Assembly: GCA_050116035.1 (NCBI GenBank)
Contig: JASFPJ010000009.1
Location: 1 to 22,469, forward strand
Direction: 5' to 3'
DNA length: 22,469 nucleotides
From: SOIA01 sp050116035
GTDB lineage: Bacteria > Acidobacteriota > Aminicenantia > Aminicenantales > Aminicenantaceae
Shown: piece after piece, positions 16,122 through 22,469 of the stretch
How positions within the stretch are numbered: position 1 is the first letter of the stretch
Layout: every line of letters begins with the position of its first letter
Made by a program: the position numbers and the translations under genes
Notes under the pieces: generated by a model
The model's database searches: none
What the model saw: only the letters and a program-made list of their open reading frames with translations
What the model was told of the DNA's origin: nothing

Positions 16122-16922
16122 ATGAAAAAATTATTCATAGCCATCTTGCTGCTTTTATTCATTCCTCATGTCCTCACTTCTCAGAAAATTAAATCCGTGA
16201 ACCTGGAAGACCTGACATGGATTGACGCTGAGAAAGCCTTGAAGCAGTTTGATGTGGTCATGATCGCCCTGGGAGCGCGGACCAAAGAACACGGCCCCCA
16301 CCTTCTGCTCAAGAATGATTACATCATGGCGGAATACCTCAAGGACCGAGTGGCTGAAGAAGTCTCTGTGGCTGTTCTGCCAACCCTGCAATACGGGTAT
16401 TATCCGGCATTCCTGGAATACCCAGGGTCTGTTTCTCTGCAAGCCGAAACTTTCAAGAAAGTGATTATCGATATCTGCAGGTCGATGAGCGGTTATGGAA
16501 TCAAGAAGTTTTATGTTCTCAACACTGGAGTCTCCACTCTCCGTCCGTTGAAGAGCGCAGCGGATGAACTCGCTCGAGAGGACATTGTCCTCTGGTACCT
16601 CAACATACTCGAAGTGGACGAGAAAGTTCCCCAGGAACTGCTGAAACAGGAAGGGGGCACACATGCCGACGAGGGAGAGACATCCATGATGCTCTACATC
16701 GCTCCAGAAACTGTAAACATGAGCAAGGCGGTTAAAGATTTCGACTCAAGGCCTGGCCGAAGAGGCTTAACGCGCGATCCTGAAGGAGAAGGCCATTACA
16801 GTCCCACCGGAATCTGGGGAGATCCGACACTCGCCAGCAAGAAAAAAGGAAAAGTTCTCGTCGAGACTGCTGTTAAAGAAATCATTGAGCAAATCAAAGA
16901 ACTCATCGCACTCAAGGATTGA
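16122..16922 (+). CDS. Exported creatininase-family protein lacking one usual metal-site histidine
   Basis: From 16122 the protein has 266 residues with a signal peptide (MKKLFIAILLLLFIPHVLTS). GGAGGAAG lies four bases upstream of the ATG. The frame opens at 16071, but those 17 codons come mostly from palindromic element E. The creatininase fold is indicated by GARTKEHGPHLLLKNDY, giving the Glu/His/Asp metal ligands, LEYPGSVSL, and GGTHADEGETSMML. The segment aligned with the usual NGHGGN motif reads NTGVST, so the histidine normally completing the dinuclear metal site is absent. It may be a specialised amidohydrolase or catalytically altered. It is periplasmic by prediction, and the substrate is unknown. 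Confidence 0.85.
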   Translation: MKKLFIAILLLLFIPHVLTSQKIKSVNLEDLTWIDAEKALKQFDVVMIALGARTKEHGPHLLLKNDYIMAEYLKDRVAEEVSVAVLPTLQYGYYPAFLEYPGSVSLQAETFKKVIIDICRSMSGYGIKKFYVLNTGVSTLRPLKSAADELAREDIVLWYLNILEVDEKVPQELLKQEGGTHADEGETSMMLYIAPETVNMSKAVKDFDSRPGRRGLTRDPEGEGHYSPTGIWGDPTLASKKKGKVLVETAVKEIIEQIKELIALKD

Positions 16923-16936
16923 GAAATGTCTAAACC

Positions 16937-16965
16937 TTGAAAGTTGAACCTTTAGCAAGTACAAT
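16937..16965 (+). promoter_or_regulatory. Strong candidate promoter for the glycosyltransferase pair
   Basis: TTGAAA (16937-16942), a 17-bp spacer, then TACAAT (16960-16965); both boxes match consensus at five of six positions. Initiation near 16972 would leave about five bases before the ATG at 16977, which lacks a Shine-Dalgarno, consistent with a leaderless transcript. Confidence 0.55.
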
Positions 16966-16976
16966 CGGGTTTCATC

Positions 16977-18209
16977 ATGAAAATCCTTTTCACTTGCAAG
17001 GAATTCCCCCATTCAAAAGTCATCGGCGGACCAATCATCATCTACAACCGACTGAAGTATTTTTCGAGGAATCACACTGTCTCCCTGGCCGCATTTTTTA
17101 AAGAAGAAGAAAAAAAATACATTTCTTCTGTAGAGCCCTTTTGCCATGATGTCCAGCTCGTTCCCCTCCCACCGAAACGCTCACCATTGAAAGCCTCATG
17201 GGACTTTTTCACGTCATCCGTCCCCTACTACTTCCTTAGAGTTCACGGTTCCCGAAGAATGGCTCAAACCATTTCTGAGATGGTCCGGAAAGACAGGTAT
17301 GACTTTGTTATTGCCGAGTACTCTGTCATGGGTCAGTTTCTCCATGGAAACACACTTCTGCCACCTGTCCGGCGGATCATATCTGTCCATGAATGTTACT
17401 ACCTGGCGCGGCGCAAAGCCTACCGTCAGAGCCAACTCGGATTCAATAAACTCAAAGAAGCCATAAATCTCAAGGGACTGAAGAAATACGAATTCAACAT
17501 GTACAGGAACGCAGACAAAGTCCTCACGCTAACCCCTCAAGGTAAAGAGGAACTTCTAAAAATAGATCCTGAACTGGATATCGCTGTGGTCCCTCATGGA
17601 GTGGATACGGATGACTTCTCCTTTTCTGATTTCGTTGAAAAAGAGAAGAATATTGTCTTTGTGGGGAACTACCTGCATTATCCCAACGTGGATGCTGTCC
17701 TTTTCTTCGCCAACGAAATCTGGCCCCTGTTAAAATCCCGGCTTCCTGAGGTCAAATGTATCGTGGTGGGCCAGGCGCCTCCTCCGGAAATCCAGAGTCT
17801 CTCCCTGGATAACGCCATTACTGTCACAGGAAGAGTCGATGATGTGCGTCCTTTCCTGAAAAAAGGCCGGGCCTTTATCTGTCCGGTCAGGCTCGGAGGA
17901 GGATTCAGGGGAAAAATTCTGGAGGCCATGGCCATTGGCCGCCCAGTGGTCTCAACCTCCTTGGGAGCAGAAGGTGTGCCCGCCCAACAAAGGGAAAACA
18001 TTATCCTTGCGGATAAACCTGAAGAATTCGCTCAAGGAATTCTGGATTTAATGACAGATGACACGCTTTTCGAGAGAATCAGGACAAACGCCCGAAAACT
18101 CGTCGAGGAAAAATACGCCTGGGAAAAGGGTGTGGAGATAATGGAAGAAGTTCTGGGAAGAATGTTAAAGGAGACACCTTCACTCCAAAATCAAGGAGTC
18201 CGAAAATGA
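16977..18209 (+). CDS. GT-B (GT4-like) glycosyltransferase
   Basis: A 410-residue GT-B fold glycosyltransferase. The N-terminal acceptor domain (1-200) begins MKILFTCKEFPHSKVIGGP. The C-terminal nucleotide-sugar domain (about 225-395) carries NIVFVGNYLHYPN, VTGRVDDVRPFLKKG and RLGGGFRGKILEAMAIGRPV, with Glu316 at the position of the second Glu in the GT4 E-x7-E motif. VPHGVDTDDF (205-214) is also typical. The first Glu position is replaced (RLGGGFRGK). It probably transfers a sugar from a nucleotide donor to a surface glycan; the donor and acceptor are unknown. It overlaps the following glycosyltransferase gene by four bases (ATGA). Confidence 0.92.
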   Translation: MKILFTCKEFPHSKVIGGPIIIYNRLKYFSRNHTVSLAAFFKEEEKKYISSVEPFCHDVQLVPLPPKRSPLKASWDFFTSSVPYYFLRVHGSRRMAQTISEMVRKDRYDFVIAEYSVMGQFLHGNTLLPPVRRIISVHECYYLARRKAYRQSQLGFNKLKEAINLKGLKKYEFNMYRNADKVLTLTPQGKEELLKIDPELDIAVVPHGVDTDDFSFSDFVEKEKNIVFVGNYLHYPNVDAVLFFANEIWPLLKSRLPEVKCIVVGQAPPPEIQSLSLDNAITVTGRVDDVRPFLKKGRAFICPVRLGGGFRGKILEAMAIGRPVVSTSLGAEGVPAQQRENIILADKPEEFAQGILDLMTDDTLFERIRTNARKLVEEKYAWEKGVEIMEEVLGRMLKETPSLQNQGVRK

Positions 18210-19432
18210 AAGTCACGATGGTGATACCCAGTTATTGGGGACGAAAAAAGTCTGAAGAAATTAGGGAAACAGATTCCATCTATGACCATCCGACTCCCCT
18301 TGAGGAAGAAGGAACACTGGGCCGTGCCCTGAAAAGCACATCTATCCTCAAGAACAAAGATTTCAATCTTGTCATCCTTGGCGTTTCCACGGCCCAGGAC
18401 ATCCAGGAAGAAGTCGAAGCGAGAATATCATCAATCGTGAAAGACATAGCTCTTGAAGCAGAAACGCTCTTCTTCTCCTACTCCCACCTGGCTAAGATTC
18501 ATCAGCAACTCACTCAACACAACAAGGAACTGTTTATCCCACTCTTGCAGCTTGACGGCTATTCCAACATCCGAAACCTCTGCCTTTTCACAGCCCATCT
18601 TTTGGGTTCCGAGGTTACGGTTCTGATCGATGATGACGAAATCTTCGAGGATTCCCTCTTCATGGAAAAGGCGTTGGAGTTTATCGGCAAAAAGCACAAG
18701 AGCAATGACGTGCTGGCCGTCGCGGGTTACTACATCAACCCGGATAACGACTTCTTGATCAATAAGGAAATTCCTCCCTGGATGACACACTGGAACAAGA
18801 TTGATTGCATGAACAGGGCTTTCAAGGAGATTATCGGACAAGAGCCCAGACTTAAGGAAACGCCCTTTGTCTTTGGAGGAAACGCTATCATTCACCGAGA
18901 CTTATTCATGCACGTCCCTTTTGATCCTTCTATCACACGAGGAGAGGATATTGACTTCCTGATCAATGCCAGGATGTTCGGGTTCAAATTCTTCCTGGAT
19001 AATCAACTCTCGATCAAGCACGTCGCACCTCCCAAACCTCATCCCGAATGGAAAAAGGTGAGAGAGGACATCTATCGTTTCGTGTTTGAAAAGAAAAAGT
19101 TAGACACGCAGGAGCCTCTGCCAGGAATGCAGCAAATAACCGCAGAGGACCTTGGCATTTATCCAGGTGAATTTCTGGGAGAAGATTTAGACGAGAGAAT
19201 TTTCCGATCGAACGTCATGCTGGCCATGGATTATATCAATGAGGGAGACCAGAAAGGGGCGATGGAGTGCATGAAAAACATTCAGTTAGCCCGAACAACA
19301 CCTCCTCCTGAGAGCAATCCTTTCCAGAATCTCCTCCAACTGCAAAAAACCTGGGAAAGTCTGATGGAACACTTCTCATCAAAAAAAGTGCGCCAGGAAG
19401 CATGCGCTCAGCTCGGCTACCCGACTGAATAA
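18206..19432 (+). CDS. GT-A (GT2-like) glycosyltransferase with C-terminal extension
   Basis: A 408-residue protein with a GT-A fold core. It begins MKVTMVIPSYWGRKKSEEIR. It has an acidic metal/nucleotide-sugar motif VLIDDDEIF (139-147), FGGNAIIHRD (223-232) and TRGEDIDFLINARMFG (244-259), the ED-type catalytic/acceptor segment of GT2 enzymes. A C-terminal region of about 110 residues beyond the core is helical and of unknown role. It is translationally coupled to the preceding GT-B gene, so the two probably act on the same glycan. The donor is unknown; glucosylglycerate- or mannosylglycerate-type enzymes share some of this layout, but I cannot claim that. A structured RNA candidate follows 22 bp downstream. 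Confidence 0.87.
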   Translation: MKVTMVIPSYWGRKKSEEIRETDSIYDHPTPLEEEGTLGRALKSTSILKNKDFNLVILGVSTAQDIQEEVEARISSIVKDIALEAETLFFSYSHLAKIHQQLTQHNKELFIPLLQLDGYSNIRNLCLFTAHLLGSEVTVLIDDDEIFEDSLFMEKALEFIGKKHKSNDVLAVAGYYINPDNDFLINKEIPPWMTHWNKIDCMNRAFKEIIGQEPRLKETPFVFGGNAIIHRDLFMHVPFDPSITRGEDIDFLINARMFGFKFFLDNQLSIKHVAPPKPHPEWKKVREDIYRFVFEKKKLDTQEPLPGMQQITAEDLGIYPGEFLGEDLDERIFRSNVMLAMDYINEGDQKGAMECMKNIQLARTTPPPESNPFQNLLQLQKTWESLMEHFSSKKVRQEACAQLGYPTE

Positions 19433-19454
19433 AGCTCAACAATTATACTTTTTA

Positions 19455-19784
19455 GTTCTCTTCCATTTAGTGTGGGTTAGATGTAATTTAGACAACTTTG
19501 AAGAGTATTCAGGGATGAATGAAGCGACATCGGAAGATTTAGCCTTCCCGAGTTGTTCTTCGAGGGAATCCGACATAGTCGGGCCCGAGGACTGTTTGAG
19601 CACGACATTTTACATCGGACGGGGCTAAGAATAACTGGGAGATATCCAGGCGTGTGACATGATAAACATGCGGAGTTCCGCAGGGCCGAGAAGGTTGAGG
19701 AGGGAATGGCGTGAAAAATCTGACTGGAGCAAGGACCTCCCTGAATACTATTTAATCATTTACCCACACTAACTGGAAGAGAAC
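19455..19784 (+). ncRNA. Candidate structured RNA element of about 330 nt
   Basis: There is no substantial ORF. Helix P1 pairs 19455-19477 with 19762-19784 (23 bp, one U-C mismatch). P2 pairs AGTATTCAGGGA (19504-19515) perfectly with 19738-19749. A possible P3 pairs 19538-19546 with 19621-19629, including three G-U pairs. Internal hairpins are CCGAC-ATA-GTCGG (19570-19582), CTGGGA/TCCAG (19635-19649) and TGCGG-AGTT-CCGCA (19669-19682). A Shine-Dalgarno-like AGGAGGG (about 19699-19705) precedes a GTG at 19711 and a 14-codon mini-ORF. The closed architecture implies an RNA or a mobile element with inverted termini. Families to test include HEARO/IscB-associated RNA, retron RNA and other large ncRNAs; I cannot assign one. 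The strand is chosen because it follows the upstream gene. Confidence 0.6.
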
Positions 19785-19819
19785 CAATTTTTTGGGGGTG
19801 AGTTAAATAAGGATCAAGA

Positions 19820-20644
19820 TTATCTGTCTACGGGGATATAAACTCGGGGTCGAGGAAGAAGATACTCTGGTATTTTCATAGCTGAACCGAGCTCCCGCAG
19901 CATGCTCTGGATCTTCCGTATATTCTCAGGTCCCATACGGAGAAGATACTTCTGCGCTTCGCTCAAATTTTCTAATCCGGGATCAGCGAGGGCATAGGAT
20001 ATCACTTTGCGTTCCAAAAGCATATCTCCCTGGACGACTGGGACCTTAAGCAACTCGACAATGGCTTCTGCCAAAGTGTCATCAAAATCCTGGTCTGGAT
20101 AGCCCAATTCCACATAGGCCTCTTGGATGAGCGGCTTCGCCCGTCTGTAGAGTTCAATAGTCATGTTCACATCCAAAGAGACAAAGACATCCGCGACAAG
20201 ATTATATCGGCTGTAGCCCCTTGGATCCACGTAATACCGACTATTCCGTCTTATAACTCTGAACTCCCCCTTGGGAGTAAAAAAATCAATCTGAGACCGA
20301 GGACTCAAACCATTGGCGATGTTGTCGACCGCAGCCACAAACCTGCGGATCAAACCCTTACTCTTTAACCATGACCCAAGTGACTGATGTGGAGATAATC
20401 CTCCCGCCAATCCTCTGAGGACCTCATCGCTCTGATCAAGATCAATCTCGAGCGGAGTCATGGCTTCTGCATCAATGACCGTATCTTCGGATTGAACCGG
20501 GACAAGTTGCTCCTCAACGACATCTTGGGCAGGCAGGGACTCTTTAGCTTTATCCCGAATAAAAAAATAATAGACAACGACGACAACTGCCACAAGGAGG
20601 ATAACCAGGCTTCCGGTCAGCATTACCTTCTTTTGCTCTTCCAT
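19820..20644 (-). CDS. DUF3014 membrane-anchored protein
   Basis: A 274-residue protein with one N-terminal TM helix (about 9-28, GSLVILLVAVVVVVYYFFI), a short acidic linker (about 35-75), and a soluble domain of about 200 residues. That domain has LRGLAGGLSPHQSLGSWLKS, LIRRFVAAVDNIANG and YSRYNLVADVFVSLD, which fit the DUF3014 family. DUF3014 has no assigned function. The soluble part is probably periplasmic. GGGAGG lies about eight bases before the ATG, and a promoter at 20727-20755 lies between it and the upstream DUF4097-like gene. Both genes run on the minus strand, so readthrough is also possible. Confidence 0.87.
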   Translation of the reverse strand: MEEQKKVMLTGSLVILLVAVVVVVYYFFIRDKAKESLPAQDVVEEQLVPVQSEDTVIDAEAMTPLEIDLDQSDEVLRGLAGGLSPHQSLGSWLKSKGLIRRFVAAVDNIANGLSPRSQIDFFTPKGEFRVIRRNSRYYVDPRGYSRYNLVADVFVSLDVNMTIELYRRAKPLIQEAYVELGYPDQDFDDTLAEAIVELLKVPVVQGDMLLERKVISYALADPGLENLSEAQKYLLRMGPENIRKIQSMLRELGSAMKIPEYLLPRPRVYIPVDR

Positions 20645-20726
20645 GCTTTTCCTCCCTTTCTAAGTCATTCGAATTCATCCTACACTAGTTTTTGTCCCTT
20701 TGTTCTTCCAGAGTGAGCGAGAGAGT

Positions 20727-20755
20727 ATTATATCTTCAGGACAAAGAATCCACAA
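20727..20755 (-). promoter_or_regulatory. Candidate promoter for the DUF3014 gene
   Basis: On the minus strand TTGTGG (20750-20755), a 17-bp spacer, then a perfect TATAAT (20727-20732). It starts immediately after the stop of the upstream gene and would give a leader of about 75 nt. Confidence 0.5.
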
Positions 20756-20757
20756 CC

Positions 20758-21579
20758 TCAAAATATCTTTCCATTATCCTCTTGGATTTTCTTGATTAAG
20801 ATATTCCCCTTTGATGTAGAGAGAGAGATAATGGCTCCTTCTTCACTCGTATGAAAAGAAATTTTATTGGAGGAAGGCTCCTCATCAGGATTAAACTCAT
20901 TCGTCACCTTTCCTTCAAGGGTGCTGGCCTCCATTTGTGCACGAACATCCTTTTGGAGATAAACAATGATATCCCCTTCCTCCGCGGATATTCTAATCTC
21001 ATCCTCTTTCCGAAGGTCCATAAGGCTTGCTTCCACTGAACCTGCGCCAAGAGAGACATGAAGTGTGCCTGAAAAATTATCGACATTAATTTCCCCTTGT
21101 TCGAGCTCAATAAATGCCTCTCCATATAAATCAGAAATGATGACGTCTCCCCTTCTGGCAACGATATCTCTGAGATAGATATGCCGGGGGACTTTCAAAA
21201 AATAATCAACAGCACTATTGTCATCATCCCGTTCGGCTGGTTGGGTTTTGATTTTTACAAAATCTTCGATTTGGTCGATATCAATTTTTGGAAGAAACCG
21301 TCCCATCGGCTGCCATATCACTCTTCTGCCTGCGGAGAAAGGAATGCTTTTTTCCGCGTAGAGTTTTACTTTACTCTTATCCCAACCCAATACATCTATA
21401 TTCCCGTCGATATTCTCCAAGGAGAGAGTCCCTCCCATTTTCAAATCCAGAGACTCATAGTCTCTGACTGAATACCAAGGAGCTGAATAGCCAGGAAAAT
21501 CGCCAAAAGTCACCATGCAAGAATTCATGAAGGAGAAAAAAAATAGGAGAATTAAAATAAAAGGGATGAGCTTCTTCAT
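20758..21579 (-). CDS. DUF4097-like adhesin-fold lipoprotein
   Basis: From 21579 the protein has 273 residues and a lipoprotein-like signal (MKKLIPFILILLFFFSFMNS, then Cys21). The frame extends to 21636, but those 19 residues precede the signal peptide and are unlikely to be translated. The body is a run of short beta strands with repeating patterns such as LSLENIDGNIDVLGW, RGDVIISDLYGEAFIELEQG, GEINVDNFSGTLHVSLGAGS and EGDIIVYLQKD. These resemble the beta-helix-like DUF4097/DUF2154 'putative adhesin' family. Function is unknown; it is probably exposed to the periplasm or surface. No strong Shine-Dalgarno is seen. It is divergent from the amidophosphoribosyltransferase-like gene. Confidence 0.8.
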   Translation of the reverse strand: MKKLIPFILILLFFFSFMNSCMVTFGDFPGYSAPWYSVRDYESLDLKMGGTLSLENIDGNIDVLGWDKSKVKLYAEKSIPFSAGRRVIWQPMGRFLPKIDIDQIEDFVKIKTQPAERDDDNSAVDYFLKVPRHIYLRDIVARRGDVIISDLYGEAFIELEQGEINVDNFSGTLHVSLGAGSVEASLMDLRKEDEIRISAEEGDIIVYLQKDVRAQMEASTLEGKVTNEFNPDEEPSSNKISFHTSEEGAIISLSTSKGNILIKKIQEDNGKIF

Positions 21580-21881
21580 AATTTTCACATTTTTTTGAAT
21601 ATTAACATATGGATTCACGAAAGAGAAGTCTCTCATAATATCTGATTTTTTTTAAATGATGAAATTTGTCTTTTTATCGACTTTCTTCTTGAATCGAAAG
21701 CAGAAATTTGTCATATTTACTTCTCAAGCGATAAATGTCTATATCAACTGCTTTTCTTTTCTTGAAAAAATAACCTCATCCGCAGACATTTTTCGCTATC
21801 CATTTTCTGTTCGAAAAGGATTATTGAGATTCAAACTCCTGACAGGATTCGAAAACACACCTTTTTGCAAAGGAGGACATG

Positions 21882-22469
21882 ATGGGTGGGCTATTCGGAG
21901 TTGTATCCAAATCTGACTGCGTGAGCGACTTGTTTTTCGGGACGGACTATCATTCCCATCTCGGGACAAGACGGGGTGGAATGGCTGTAAATAATCCAGA
22001 AGGATTCTCAAGATACATTCACAACATTGAGAACGCCCAGTTCCGGTCCAAGTTTGAGCTGGATGTTCAGAAGATGAAGGGGCGCAAAGGAATTGGTGTC
22101 ATCAGTGACTACGAGGATCAACCCCTGCTCATTCAGTCTCATTTAGGAAAATACGCCCTCGTCACCGTTGGAGTGATAAAGAACTCAGACGAACTGATGC
22201 AAGACGTGATCGAGAGGAGGATGATCCACTTCTCAGAAATAAGAGAGGGTGAAATCAACCCGACCGAACTGACAGCCGCTTTGATCGACCAGGAATCAAC
22301 TTTTGTAGAAGGTATACAAAGAGCTCAAGAAGCGATCGAAGGGTCATGCTCGTTGCTTTTACTGACTGATAAAGGAATCTATGCAGCCAGAGACAGACTT
22401 GGCAGAACTCCGGTTGTAATCGGAGAGAAGGATGGAAGCTATGCGGTCACTCTTGAAACATGCGCTTTT
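21882..22469 (+). CDS. Amidophosphoribosyltransferase-like protein, N-terminal part (runs off window)
   Basis: The 196 visible residues match the N-terminal Ntn glutaminase-like half of PurF-type enzymes: TDYHSHLGTRRGGMAV, GIGVIS, EGSCSLLLLTDKG and GIYAARDRLGRTPVVIG. However, the N terminus reads MGGLFGVVSKSDC where active enzymes have Met-Cys-Gly, so the catalytic N-terminal cysteine is missing. The region expected to hold the HNGN-type motif reads VTVGVI. The start at 21882 has AGGAGG five bases upstream; an adjacent ATG at 21879 would be too close. This is probably a known PurF-like subfamily using ammonia or having another role, rather than ordinary purF. The phosphoribosyltransferase half lies beyond the window. 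Confidence 0.85.
   Translation, partial: MGGLFGVVSKSDCVSDLFFGTDYHSHLGTRRGGMAVNNPEGFSRYIHNIENAQFRSKFELDVQKMKGRKGIGVISDYEDQPLLIQSHLGKYALVTVGVIKNSDELMQDVIERRMIHFSEIREGEINPTELTAALIDQESTFVEGIQRAQEAIEGSCSLLLLTDKGIYAARDRLGRTPVVIGEKDGSYAVTLETCAF

Noticed and set aside
16155..16664. 169-codon minus-strand frame opposite the creatininase-like gene
   Set aside because: It is antisense to a gene with clear motifs and signal peptide, and has no recognisable product.
19455..19784. Group II intron or retron interpretation of the RNA element
   Set aside because: No domain V-like sequence was recognised, and no reverse transcriptase is adjacent; kept only as a family to test.
19781..19800. Terminator at CCAA-TTTT-TTGG
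   Set aside because: A four-bp A/T-rich stem is too weak, and the following bases are G-rich rather than a T-run.
21637..21878. Purine riboswitch upstream of the PurF-like gene
   Set aside because: No three-way junction with the conserved purine-aptamer loops could be recognised; the region is AT-rich with only a short GAAATTTGTC direct repeat.

Overview
The window looks like chromosomal DNA of a Gram-negative, moderate-GC, uncultured-type bacterium. A periplasmic adaptor, two probable lipoproteins, an exported creatininase-like protein and a MacB-type permease imply an outer membrane. The mix of families (fused double FtsX permease, DUF3014, exported creatininase, DUF255, PflX-like radical SAM) would suit Candidatus Aminicenantota or another relative of Acidobacteriota. 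That is an inference from gene content: there is no rRNA or strong phylogenetic marker here.

Layout. 248-4025 (+): an efflux adaptor followed by an 852-residue fused double MacB/FtsX permease, with no ABC ATPase in view. 4256-6182 (-): an HD-domain protein downstream of a BamB-like beta-propeller lipoprotein. 6267-6443 (+): a likely 58-residue CxxC protein. 6538-7926 (-): rarA. 8226-8706 (+): a MerR-like regulator followed by tRNA-Pro(GGG). 8839-9522 (+): an AlkD-like DNA glycosylase. 9656-10422 (-): a TfoX-N-like and a VOC protein. 10792-13250 (+): a cupin overlapping a DUF255 thioredoxin/barrel protein. 13424-14786 (+): surE overlapping a YqaA-type membrane protein. 15002-16000 (+): a PflX-like radical SAM protein. 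16122-16922 (+): an exported creatininase-like protein. 16977-19432 (+): two overlapping glycosyltransferase genes. 19820-21579 (-): a DUF3014 protein and a DUF4097-like lipoprotein. 21882 to the window end (+): the N-terminal part of an amidophosphoribosyltransferase-like protein lacking the usual N-terminal cysteine.

Most of the unusual signal lies between genes. Five palindromic elements (4042-4134, 6467-6525, 8012-8092, 14819-14947, 16015-16095) begin with GGGG or GGC and end with the reverse complement. Two of them are clearly homologous, differ at several arm positions with both arms changed together, and bracket the radical SAM gene. They look like REP/MITE-type non-autonomous elements, but no transposase is present.

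A separate stretch of about 330 nt (19455-19784) is closed by a 23-bp helix with one mismatch and a second perfect 12-bp helix, and contains several internal hairpins. It encodes no substantial ORF and is the best candidate for a structured, possibly mobile, non-coding RNA. Several promoters resemble the sigma-70 consensus; two lie so close to their start codons that the transcripts would be nearly leaderless.
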